Assembly: GCA_017399945.1 (NCBI GenBank)
Contig: JAFQAQ010000003.1
Location: 62,001-126,000, forward strand
DNA: 64,000 nt
Source: Clostridia bacterium
GTDB taxonomy: Bacteria; Bacillota; Clostridia; Christensenellales; Borkfalkiaceae
Direction of reading: 5' to 3'
Shown: one piece after another, positions 49,381-57,068 of the stretch
Layout: the number at the start of each line of letters is the position of its first letter
How positions within the stretch are numbered: position 1 is the first letter of the stretch
Notes under the pieces: generated by a model
Told to the model about the DNA's origin: nothing
Database searches by the model: none
The model's input: only the letters and a program-made list of their open reading frames with translations
Translations under genes and position numbers: made by a program

Positions 49381-50610
49381 ATGAAAAAACTTTTAAGTAT
49401 AATACTTTCTATTTTGGTATGCATGGGCGGTATGTTAACCTTTACCGCCTGCCAAAAGCAATTGCTTGGGCAAACCCTTTCGGGCGAAGATTTCTTATCG
49501 AACGAGCCTTATATTAAATGGGAAGGCAGATACGATTATACCGAAAGTGACCAAAACGCCCCGTCAAGGATAAACCTATACCACACGGCAAGTGGGTTTA
49601 CGGTTGATTTTTACGGCAGTGAACTTAAAGTTGATTTCTATTCGGTTATAAGTGGAGATAGCAAAAACCATTATCCATATTACAACGTTGCCTTAGACGA
49701 CGAAGTTATCCCTACCGTTAACCCAGATAGAACCTTTTATCTTTCGGGTGGAAGTCAAACGATAACTATCGTTTCTGGGCTAGAAATTGGCTATCACACT
49801 ATAAAATGCCTTAAAATGAGCGAGCCTTACGATGCTTTAACTTCTATCGTTAAAGTGCAAACGGACGGCAATTTCGTTAAACGTGACCTTGAATTTGACC
49901 AAGGCAACTTCCGTTTTATGTTCGTTTGCGCGTCGGGTGGTTCGGGGCACGGCTCGTTAGGGTATTCAGACGACGGCAATGGCAGTATGGGTAGAAATAC
50001 CGAGAATAGTTCTTCCTTACACTCTTTTAATTATCTCACCGCAAGAAGTATCGGCGCTGACGTGCAGTTCGTTGCCAATAGTGGTTGGGGTGTTAAATAT
50101 CCTAACGGAAAATCTATTTTAGACGTTTTTGATTATGCAGGCATAACCACTTCGAATAACGTTGACGGCGCAAAAACCACTGCAAAGTGGGCGCATGCTA
50201 ATTGGGTGCCGGACGTGGTTATATTTAATATCGGTGGTAACGATACCACTGCCAGTGGTTTTAATGAAAGCGTTTACAAGCAAAAATGCGTTGAACTCGT
50301 TGGTAAAATACACGGCCTTTATCCAAACGCTAAAATGATTTGGACGCACACCGTTTCCAATGCGGGAAAATATGCGATAAGCGCCCTTAACGACGCAGGT
50401 TATCTTAAAGACGGGTTTATAAAGGAAGTTATTATTCCCAAAGTAAACAACGAAAACGGCACGGTTGGTGCTAACGGGCATAATAGTTTTTTAACCCATA
50501 TTCAATCGGCAGATATTTTGCTTGATGCCCTTAACGAGCATTGGGGATATACTACACTTTATCCAAACGTCAAGTTAGAAGATTATCAAAGTCAATTAAA
50601 ACTATTTTAA
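49381..50610 (+). CDS. SGNH-hydrolase-like lipoprotein (CE2-like)
   Basis: A 409-residue lipoprotein with lipobox FTAC (Cys about 24), an N-terminal jelly-roll-like domain (YIKWEGRYDYTESDQNAPSR to YHTIKCLKMS, about 40-150) and a C-terminal SGNH fold. Block I is unusual, FVCASGGSGHGSLGY instead of GDSIT. Block III NIGGNDTT (Gly-x-Asn-Asp) is conserved. Block V GANGHNSFLTH keeps the His but lacks the usual Asp. This matches carbohydrate esterase 2-like proteins that deacetylate surface or plant polysaccharides. It may work with the upstream hydrolase. The active-site changes leave catalysis uncertain. Confidence 0.72.
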   Translation: MKKLLSIILSILVCMGGMLTFTACQKQLLGQTLSGEDFLSNEPYIKWEGRYDYTESDQNAPSRINLYHTASGFTVDFYGSELKVDFYSVISGDSKNHYPYYNVALDDEVIPTVNPDRTFYLSGGSQTITIVSGLEIGYHTIKCLKMSEPYDALTSIVKVQTDGNFVKRDLEFDQGNFRFMFVCASGGSGHGSLGYSDDGNGSMGRNTENSSSLHSFNYLTARSIGADVQFVANSGWGVKYPNGKSILDVFDYAGITTSNNVDGAKTTAKWAHANWVPDVVIFNIGGNDTTASGFNESVYKQKCVELVGKIHGLYPNAKMIWTHTVSNAGKYAISALNDAGYLKDGFIKEVIIPKVNNENGTVGANGHNSFLTHIQSADILLDALNEHWGYTTLYPNVKLEDYQSQLKLF

Positions 50611-50620
50611 TATAAAAAGA

Positions 50621-50646
50621 AAAACGATGTAAGTTTACATCGTTTT
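50621..50646. terminator. Bidirectional terminator overlapping a stop codon
   Basis: AAAACGATGTAA (50621-50632) pairs with TTACATCGTTTT (50635-50646). The convergent acyltransferase gene ends inside the hairpin (stop at 50635-50637). Confidence 0.8.
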
Positions 50647-51471
50647 TTTATAGTTATCAATGTTTTGGTCGGTGTTATAAGTGGGATCGCCGGGGTGAAT
50701 ACCAACAAGTCCTTGTACCACGTGATAGGCTTCGCGATGCAATTTATCGGTAGCCTCTGGGATAGAAAGTGTTTTGTCGGGGAACAAGGGCTCGCCCACG
50801 GTAACGTCAACTAACGGAGTTTTACCCCAAAGTTTATAAATACCTTTTCTTTCTCTAAACGAAATGCCGATCGGGATAACGGGCTTATCGTATCTTACGG
50901 CATACTTAAACACTGCTTTTTTGAAAGGGCGAACGTCGGGATAATAATACCACATAGAGCCTTCTGGGAAAAAGTGTAGCCAATGGTTGTTTTCAAGCAC
51001 TTCGCCGATAGCTTTTTGGAACTTTGCCATTGCGCGCATATTATCGGTTGGAATAGGTATGCCACCAACGAAACGTATAAACCCTGCGTTTGGACCTTCA
51101 AAATTGGTTTTCCAACCGGGGTGGTATTGTAGGTGTGGTCTAATTGCTTTTAGAACGCATACGTAGTCCCACGTAAACACGTGATTGGCAACGGTTATCG
51201 CGCCCTTTTTAAACTCTTTTTTGTATTTTTTAAGTATTTTTCTATTATGGATTTTAACCCCGTGACGAAAGGTGCATATAGGAAAGGCTATTAAGTTTAG
51301 CGCTAGCCATAGTATTCCGCGTTTTATCTTATGCCAAAACCCTTTGGGGAGATACTTATAGTTCTCATCAAAGTGGGTGTCCCTTAAATGCTTTACTTTA
51401 AGCATATGCTCGTCACTGCGTTCGGGATAATCAAAATGTAGTTCGTGTCTATAATATTCAAGTTCTTTCAT
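50635..51471 (-). CDS. Lysophospholipid acyltransferase family protein (PlsC-like)
   Basis: A 278-residue peripheral-membrane acyltransferase. The catalytic NHxxxxD box is ANHVFTWD (about residues 95-102), the glycerol-phosphate motif is FPEGS, and FVGGIPIPTD and KPVIPIGISF complete the pattern. It would acylate lysophosphatidic acid or a related lipid. A short hydrophobic segment (WLALNLIAFPICT, near 55-67) may dock the membrane. The transcript is predicted to be leaderless. It converges with the SGNH gene. Confidence 0.88.
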   Translation of the reverse strand: MKELEYYRHELHFDYPERSDEHMLKVKHLRDTHFDENYKYLPKGFWHKIKRGILWLALNLIAFPICTFRHGVKIHNRKILKKYKKEFKKGAITVANHVFTWDYVCVLKAIRPHLQYHPGWKTNFEGPNAGFIRFVGGIPIPTDNMRAMAKFQKAIGEVLENNHWLHFFPEGSMWYYYPDVRPFKKAVFKYAVRYDKPVIPIGISFRERKGIYKLWGKTPLVDVTVGEPLFPDKTLSIPEATDKLHREAYHVVQGLVGIHPGDPTYNTDQNIDNYKKTM

Positions 51472-51477
51472 ATTTAT

Positions 51478-51506
51478 ATTTTATCATAGAAAAGGCGTGT
51501 TTTCAA
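51478..51506 (-). promoter_or_regulatory. Promoter of the PlsC-like gene, leaderless layout
   Basis: On the minus strand TTGAAA (51501-51506) and TAAAAT (51478-51483) are 17 nt apart. Only 6 nt lie between the -10 box and the ATG at 51471, and no Shine-Dalgarno exists. Confidence 0.7.
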
Positions 51507-51615
51507 TACAAAAACAACGGTCGCAAGGTAATTTTTATTACAAAAGGAAAACTTTTGTTAAAAAACTATGCAAAACCGCACTTTTATAGTATAATTATCC
51601 GTAGGAGAAATTGTT

Positions 51616-51909
51616 ATGATAGATAAACCCACCTTAATGATAATAATCGGGGCTATAATTGCAGTCCTTTCTTTAATTTGTTTTATTTTATACGCAGTCG
51701 ACAAAAACAAAGCTCGCCAAAACGAGTGGCGTATTCCTGAAAAGGTGCTGTTACTAGTTGGGCTTTTCGGTGGCGCGCTCGGTGGAATTTTGGGCATGCG
51801 CACCTTCCGTCATAAAACTAAACATTGGTATTTTTGGGTAATAAATATTTTAGGACTTATTATCCACGTTGGCGTTTTACTTTACGTTTGGTTCTTTTTG
51901 AAAATATAA
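51616..51909 (+). CDS. DUF1294 family small membrane protein
   Basis: A 97-residue protein with three spans (about 6-27, 43-62 and 73-93). The central VDKNKARQNEWRIPEKVLLL followed by LFGGALGGILGMRTFRHKTK is the DUF1294 signature. The function is unknown. AGGAG precedes the ATG. A terminator follows. Confidence 0.88.
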   Translation: MIDKPTLMIIIGAIIAVLSLICFILYAVDKNKARQNEWRIPEKVLLLVGLFGGALGGILGMRTFRHKTKHWYFWVINILGLIIHVGVLLYVWFFLKI

Positions 51910-51913
51910 AAAG

Positions 51914-51943
51914 ACACCCCCAAGTTATCTCGGGGGTGTTTTA
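51914..51943. terminator. Terminator after the DUF1294 gene
   Basis: ACACCCCC (51914-51921) pairs with GGGGGTGT (51932-51939), followed by TTTTATT, between convergent genes. Confidence 0.85.
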
Positions 51944-51958
51944 TTAGGTATGAATTAT

Positions 51959-52270
51959 TTATTTGTGTGCGATAACGCCGATAAGGTTAGAATAGGTGTC
52001 CGGGAAGAATAGGAATACCACGATTATTGCACATAGAATAAGGAATATTAACTTAAAAATAAAGTTGCGTTTAGACATTGCTTCAAGCCCAACTACGCCT
52101 ATTAGTACTAACGAGCCGTACGTTCTTAAAATATCAAAGATTTTTAGCACGGTTACGTTACCGATAAAGTTAAAGTTAGCGTTAAGAATTAGCAACGCGT
52201 AAACTACCACTAAAACCACGGCGAGAATTTCGCCTATGATATCCCAAATTTTTTCCATTACTTTAGACAT
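51959..52270 (-). CDS. Small three-span membrane protein
   Basis: A 103-residue protein with three hydrophobic spans (about 12-31, 50-68 and 73-92). No family is recognised. The spans are short and typical of small envelope or transport accessory proteins. TATAGGAG lies before the ATG. A probable structured RNA with a terminator lies upstream on the same strand (52330-52607), so its expression may depend on that element. Confidence 0.55.
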   Translation of the reverse strand: MSKVMEKIWDIIGEILAVVLVVVYALLILNANFNFIGNVTVLKIFDILRTYGSLVLIGVVGLEAMSKRNFIFKLIFLILCAIIVVFLFFPDTYSNLIGVIAHK

Positions 52271-52329
52271 TTTCTTTTTTTCTCCTATATATTAACGGAT
52301 TTCCGTTTTTCTTGGCGTTATCATTTATA

Positions 52330-52607
52330 AAGGTCGGGTAAACCACCCGACCTAGTATTTATTATTTAATTTTGGCTTGCCGACACTTGCCGAGAGTTGG
52401 TAGCCATATTATTACTTACTATTCCCTCAGGAACTAAATATACCACTCGGACTACTTAAAGCAAGCAGATAAACTGTTGATTGGTGGATACCTCCGTTAT
52501 TTATTTGTTGGGTTAACTAGTACATTGGACCGTCTCCTTATAATTTATTTGGTGTGGAGAACAACTCTGTTCATTGGTCCAACCCTCCTTGACTTAGTTT
52601 TATTTTC
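52330..52607 (-). ncRNA. Candidate structured RNA or leader, unidentified
   Basis: On the minus strand a consensus promoter (52614-52642) is followed by about 278 nt with no long ORF and many paired arms. TTGGACC (52576-52582) pairs with GGTCCAA (52525-52531), with AACCC/GGGTT (52581-52585, 52510-52514) next to it. TTCC/GGAA flanks a loop at 52422-52433. GGCT/AGCC (52374-52377, 52402-52405) encloses a tandem repeat of CTTGCCGA. A terminator-like hairpin GGTCGGGT/ACCCGACC (52332-52352) closes it. Three direct repeats of GGAG...CCAAT occur at 52573-52588, 52524-52537 and 52480-52495. It matches no riboswitch, 6S, tmRNA or T-box that I can recognise. Confidence 0.5.
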
Positions 52608-52613
52608 AATTAC

Positions 52614-52642
52614 ATTTTAATATAGCCTATAAAACTTGTCAA
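52614..52642 (-). promoter_or_regulatory. Promoter of the candidate RNA
   Basis: On the minus strand TTGACA (52637-52642) and TAAAAT (52614-52619) are exactly 17 nt apart. Confidence 0.75.
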
Positions 52643-52778
52643 TACGATTTTAAAAAATTTTGATAATTTTATTTTTTAAAAACCCCTTGAAATTTGTTTT
52701 CAAATATGAGAAAATAAAAGGGTGGGGAGTATAGGTGATAAACTCCCCCGTTTTTGTTAAATTTTAGGAGCAAGTAAA

Positions 52779-53936
52779 GTGGACGTTTCTTCTACCGTAA
52801 AATATATTGGCGTAAACGATTATAATATAGACCTTTTTGAAGGGCAATACGTAGTTCCAAACGGCATGGCGTATAACTCGTACGTTATCTTGGGCGATAA
52901 GGTTGCCGTGTTTGATTCGGTTGACCAAAACTTTAAAAACGAGTGGCTTGACAATCTAGAAAAGGCGCTAGACGGAAGGATTCCCGATTATCTTATCGTA
53001 TCGCATATGGAACCCGACCACTCGGCGAATATAGTTGCGTTTGCAAAAAAATATCAAAACGCTATAATCGTTGCCGAAAAAAAAGCGTTTACTATGATGG
53101 CAAACTTTTACGGCACGGATTTTAACGGAAGAAATCTTGCCGTATCAGACGGCGATACGCTTGATTTAGGGGATAGGGTATTAAAATTCGTTACAGCGCC
53201 TATGGTACACTGGCCGGAAGTTATTATGACTTACGACCAAAAAGATAAAATACTTTTTTCCGCCGACGCGTTCGGAAAGTTCGGCGCGACGACTGCCGAC
53301 GAAGATTGGGCGTGCGAAGCAAGACGTTATTATATAGGTATAGTAGGTAAATACGGCGCGCAAGTTCAAGCAGTTCTAAAAAAATTGTCTGGTTTTGAAA
53401 TTAAAACCATTTGTCCGTTACACGGTCCCGTGCTAAAAGATAATTTGGGGTATTATATAAACCTATATAATATATGGTCGTCTTACGGAGTGGAAACCGA
53501 CGGGGTTTGTATTTTCTACACTTCGGTTTACGGCAACACTAAAAAGGCAGTTTCTATACTAGCAAAAGAACTTGAAGAAAAAGGTTGCAAAAAGGTTGTG
53601 GTTAACGACCTTGCACGTTCGGATATGGCAGAGTGCGTTGAGGACGCTTTCCGCTACGGAAAAATCGTGCTTGCTACCACCACTTATAACGCCGACGTCT
53701 TTCCGTTTATGAGAGAGTTTATTAATCATTTAGTAGAACGCGGTTTTAAGAATAGACAAGTTGCGTTTATAGAAAACGGAAGTTGGGCGCCCACTGCAAC
53801 CAAGGTTATGCAAACTATGCTTGAAAAATGCAAGGACTTAACCTACGCAAATAATAACGTAAAAATACTTTCGGCAATTAATAATCAAAACCAAGAACAA
53901 ATAAAAGCGCTTGCCGATGAACTTGTTAACGGATAA
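52779..53936 (+). CDS. Flavodiiron protein (FprA family)
   Basis: A 385-residue flavodiiron protein starting with GTG, with AGGAGC upstream. The metallo-beta-lactamase-like diiron domain has SHMEPDHS (His76, Glu78, Asp80, His81) plus a second set (HWPEV and PLHGP), and the C-terminal flavodoxin-like domain starts near residue 247 with VCIFYTSVYGNTKKAV. Such enzymes reduce oxygen to water (or NO) and protect anaerobes. The electron donor is probably the rubredoxin encoded 40 nt downstream; a rubredoxin reductase is not in the window. Confidence 0.93.
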   Translation: MDVSSTVKYIGVNDYNIDLFEGQYVVPNGMAYNSYVILGDKVAVFDSVDQNFKNEWLDNLEKALDGRIPDYLIVSHMEPDHSANIVAFAKKYQNAIIVAEKKAFTMMANFYGTDFNGRNLAVSDGDTLDLGDRVLKFVTAPMVHWPEVIMTYDQKDKILFSADAFGKFGATTADEDWACEARRYYIGIVGKYGAQVQAVLKKLSGFEIKTICPLHGPVLKDNLGYYINLYNIWSSYGVETDGVCIFYTSVYGNTKKAVSILAKELEEKGCKKVVVNDLARSDMAECVEDAFRYGKIVLATTTYNADVFPFMREFINHLVERGFKNRQVAFIENGSWAPTATKVMQTMLEKCKDLTYANNNVKILSAINNQNQEQIKALADELVNG

Positions 53937-53975
53937 AAATAAATTAAAATATAATATATAAAAGGAGAAAACATT

Positions 53976-54134
53976 ATGAAATACGTTTGTGACGTTTGTG
54001 GTTGGATTTACGACGAAGCTGAAGGTTTGCCCGAAAAGGGTATTCCTGCCGGAACTAAGTTCGAAGATTTAGGTGACGACTTTGCTTGCGAGCTTTGTGG
54101 AGTTGGCAAGGAAAATTTTTCTAAGGTAGAATAG
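53976..54134 (+). CDS. Rubredoxin
   Basis: A 52-residue protein with the rubredoxin fold pattern: [17 protein letters not shown] and [18 protein letters not shown]. The iron ligands are Cys5, Cys8, Cys38 and Cys41. It passes single electrons to the flavodiiron protein, from which it is separated by 39 nt. AAAGGAG lies 9 nt before the ATG. A strong terminator follows. Confidence 0.95.
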   Translation: MKYVCDVCGWIYDEAEGLPEKGIPAGTKFEDLGDDFACELCGVGKENFSKVE

Positions 54135-54156
54135 TTTTTTCATAAAGATTTTAAAA

Positions 54157-54181
54157 AAAGCCGAGCGACGCTCGGCTTTTT
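54157..54181 (+). terminator. Terminator after rubredoxin
   Basis: AAAGCCGAGC (54157-54166) pairs with GCTCGGCTTT (54170-54179), followed by TT. Confidence 0.85.
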
Positions 54182-54233
54182 GCTCGCTAAAAAAGGAAAA
54201 TGAGCAAAATTTTAAGCAAAACGGGTTTTTTAC

Positions 54234-54262
54234 TTGAAATTATTTTGCGTTTGTATTAAAAT
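54234..54262 (+). promoter_or_regulatory. Promoter of the second LysR gene
   Basis: TTGAAA (54234-54239) and TAAAAT (54257-54262) are 17 nt apart. Confidence 0.65.
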
Positions 54263-54315
54263 CTAAGTGTAGAAAACGCTTGCAACCAAAAGGTTGCCGT
54301 ACCTAAGGTGGATAA

Positions 54316-55239
54316 ATGAACGTTCTTCATATGAAATACGCGGTGGAAATTGCAAACGCCGGTTCAATAAACAAAGCTTCGGAACAGCTTTTTATTGCCC
54401 AACCTAATTTAAGTAGGGCGATTAAGGAGTTGGAGAGTGATTTAGGCATAACTATATTCGAGCGTTCGTCCAAAGGCATTAAAACTACGCCCGAGGGCGA
54501 GGAGTTTATCGGGTATGCGAAAACTATTCTTGCAAAAATGGACGAAGTGGAGTATATGTATAAGCATCGCTTTGCCGTAAAGAACAAGTTTTCCGTTTCG
54601 GTGCCGAGGGGTTGTTATTTTTCGGATGCGTTTGCCGATTTTTCTACCACTATTCCAAAACAAGCAACCGAAATTTATTATCACGAAACCGATTCCTTGC
54701 AGGCAATAAACAATATATTGCAGTCTGATTATAATCTAGGTATAGTAAGATACTCGGAAAAGTTCGATAAATACTTTACTTCTATGTTTGAAAAGAACGG
54801 GCTTAGTTACGAAGTGCTTACCGAGTTTAGATATACGCTTATAATGAACAAGGATTGTCCGCTTGCAACCAAACAAAACATTTATTTAAGGGACTTAAAA
54901 AACTATATTGAAATAGCCCATTCTGATTTGTTCGTTCCCTCTTTGCCGTTAATTACCGTTAAACAAGAGGAATTAGATAACGATATTTCAAGAAGAATTT
55001 TCGTTTTTGAACGCGCTAGTCAGTTTGATTTGCTTTCTAAAAACACCGAAACGTTTATGTGGGTTAGTTTAGTTCCGGAAAAGGTTCTTTCCCGTTACGG
55101 ATTGGTGGTTAGAAACTGCGTGGAAGAAAAACCTACTTATAAAGACGTGCTTTTATATAAGAAAGAATATGCGCTTACCGAACTTGATAAATCTTTTATC
55201 AACACCTTAAAAATCGCTAGGGAACGTTATCAAAAATAA
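54316..55239 (+). CDS. LysR family transcriptional regulator
   Basis: A 307-residue LysR regulator. The HTH is AVEIANAGSINKASEQLFIA then QPNLSRAIKELESDLGITIFE; the C-terminal sensor domain begins near KNKFSVSVPRGCYF. It lies between the rubredoxin and the orphan lipoprotein, with its own promoter and terminator. Its regulon is not evident from the sequence. Confidence 0.9.
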   Translation: MNVLHMKYAVEIANAGSINKASEQLFIAQPNLSRAIKELESDLGITIFERSSKGIKTTPEGEEFIGYAKTILAKMDEVEYMYKHRFAVKNKFSVSVPRGCYFSDAFADFSTTIPKQATEIYYHETDSLQAINNILQSDYNLGIVRYSEKFDKYFTSMFEKNGLSYEVLTEFRYTLIMNKDCPLATKQNIYLRDLKNYIEIAHSDLFVPSLPLITVKQEELDNDISRRIFVFERASQFDLLSKNTETFMWVSLVPEKVLSRYGLVVRNCVEEKPTYKDVLLYKKEYALTELDKSFINTLKIARERYQK

Positions 55240-55276
55240 AAATTTATTAAAAACACAAAAAAATACTAGAAAAAGG

Positions 55277-55299
55277 CAAGGGGTTTACCCTTGTTTTTT
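55277..55299 (+). terminator. Terminator after the second LysR gene
   Basis: CAAGGG (55277-55282) pairs with CCCTTG (55288-55293), followed by six Ts. Confidence 0.75.
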
Positions 55300-55377
55300 A
55301 TTGGCTTAAAGATGGCGTTTTGATAGTGTTTAACTAAAAAATTTTGTTATTATACAAAAAAATTTTTAAAAAGTGTA

Positions 55378-55407
55378 TTGACAAGTGCTTTTTTTGTCCC
55401 TTATAAT
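55378..55407 (+). promoter_or_regulatory. Promoter of the orphan lipoprotein
   Basis: TTGACA (55378-55383) and TATAAT (55402-55407) are 18 nt apart. Confidence 0.75.
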
Positions 55408-55446
55408 AAAATTACAAACATAAAATATATACAAAGGAGAACGACT

Positions 55447-56979
55447 ATGAGAAAATTTAAGAAATTGTTAGCTGTTATTTTGTCGGCTTTCATGGCTCTT
55501 TCTTGCGGCTTATTCCTCACGGGTTGCAGTGATGAGTGTGAACACGACGGCAATATCACTTGCAGTCTATGTGGAGAAGTAGTTCTTGGGGACGACTTCT
55601 TTGTAAATTACGTAGACTCGCAACTACAAGATTTTGGTCTTGGCAAGGGCGTTTCCGTTGACGTTAACGCAAGCGCCGAACTAAATAGCACCCAAGAAAC
55701 CCCGCAAAATAGATATTACTACGACGTTGCGTTAGGGCAAGAAGTGTCGCAACCACTTTCCAAGATGACCGTTAGTATCGAAGGCGAGGATATAATCGTC
55801 GGCGTTGACCAATACGGTATTTTATACGCGGACGGGGCAATCGACGTTGCTATTAGCGAGTTTGATATGGAAGGCGAAATCTTCTATAAAGCTTCGGCTA
55901 CTATAACTGATTTTGCTATTAGAGGCGAACTAATTACCGGTATTCTAGTAGATAAAACCGAATACGTTGGTCTAAGCACTGAAAATAGGGCTGAAAACGA
56001 CGAACAAAACGAAACGGCGATAGAATTTGCTTTATCCAGCATAGAAGAAATAAGCGAATACGTTCCAACGGTCGTTTACGGCGTACTCCCAATGGTTTTA
56101 GAAGTTTATGAACAAGCAATTCTTCCTTACGTTCAAAATAATATTTTAACCGTTAACAAAAAGGACATAAACGATACGTTAGCGCATGCTATCGACGCTA
56201 TGTATAAGGTTAAAAAAGTAAATTCCGGTTATGAATTTACTATGGACGGTCTTGGCGACAGCATAATCGCAATAGAAAACGCCCTTGATATGACTATATT
56301 AGAATTGGTTGACTCTATTATCGGCGACGGTCAATACGAAAAACTACCTGATAAAGTTACTGAAATACTCGGTATGACCATTGAAGAAGTGCTTGCAGAA
56401 GTTGCTAAAAAGGGAATTACCGTTGATAATCTTATTGAACTTGGCGACAAGATAGCAAAGATTATTACCGACGACGATACCATGACTTTGAACGCGTTTA
56501 TTCAAATGGTTACCGAATCGGAAACTCCTATCGATATTAAAGCAATGATAGAAGAATACAAAACGCTTACCGTTAAGACCATACTTAAAGGTGTGTTAGG
56601 TGTTGAAGATGCCGACATCGACCAAGGAATACTTGATATTGCAGCGGCTTTAAATACTTATAAAGACGTTACTATTTATCAATTACTTGAAGTTGACGAG
56701 CAAACCAAAACTCTTATAGGCACTATCGTTGCGAAAGTTGCGCCCGCATTGGACGAAATTATCCTTTCTAAGATTAATACCGACGCAAAGGGCAACTTGA
56801 TTTCTGCTGAATTCGGGCTAGTTTACGACTACGATAACCTTGCAACCAAATCGTTAATTAATTGGCTTGCTGAGACTGACGTTGAAAGTAATTACACCTT
56901 CTTACAAAACGCTGACCTTAGCATATCTATAAAGGTTTCGCCCGTAAAAGTTGAAAATAACGACGTTATACCAGAATAA
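55447..56979 (+). CDS. Predicted lipoprotein of unknown function
   Basis: A 510-residue exported protein. Its signal peptide ends in lipobox LTGC (Cys about 27), and the next stretch has four cysteines in CEHDGNITCSLCG. The rest is acidic and largely helical, with repeated short TVKTILKGVLGVEDADIDQ-like and TILELVDSIIGDGQYEKL-like units that may form helical repeats. No domain is recognised. It has AAAGGAG and its own strong promoter, and stands alone between a LysR gene and the uxa operon. The ATG at 55447 is chosen because the signal peptide starts there. Confidence 0.6.
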   Translation: MRKFKKLLAVILSAFMALSCGLFLTGCSDECEHDGNITCSLCGEVVLGDDFFVNYVDSQLQDFGLGKGVSVDVNASAELNSTQETPQNRYYYDVALGQEVSQPLSKMTVSIEGEDIIVGVDQYGILYADGAIDVAISEFDMEGEIFYKASATITDFAIRGELITGILVDKTEYVGLSTENRAENDEQNETAIEFALSSIEEISEYVPTVVYGVLPMVLEVYEQAILPYVQNNILTVNKKDINDTLAHAIDAMYKVKKVNSGYEFTMDGLGDSIIAIENALDMTILELVDSIIGDGQYEKLPDKVTEILGMTIEEVLAEVAKKGITVDNLIELGDKIAKIITDDDTMTLNAFIQMVTESETPIDIKAMIEEYKTLTVKTILKGVLGVEDADIDQGILDIAAALNTYKDVTIYQLLEVDEQTKTLIGTIVAKVAPALDEIILSKINTDAKGNLISAEFGLVYDYDNLATKSLINWLAETDVESNYTFLQNADLSISIKVSPVKVENNDVIPE

Positions 56980-57020
56980 TTAAATTAATTATTTAACTAA
57001 TCTAAAAACTCCAAACAAAA

Positions 57021-57046
57021 AAACCACCGAATTTTCGGTGGTTTTT
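57021..57046. terminator. Bidirectional terminator between the lipoprotein and the uxa operon
   Basis: AAACCACCGA (57021-57030) pairs with TCGGTGGTTT (57035-57044), with A/T runs on both sides. It ends both convergent transcripts. Confidence 0.85.
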
Positions 57047-57068
57047 TATCTGTTTAATAAATTTTATA

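Noticed and set aside
52330-52607. T-box, 6S RNA or tmRNA
   Set aside because: The T-box antiterminator consensus is not matched beyond a GGGTGG-like stretch in the hairpin; there is no long 6S-type rod with a central bubble and no tag-coding frame or CCA end for tmRNA.
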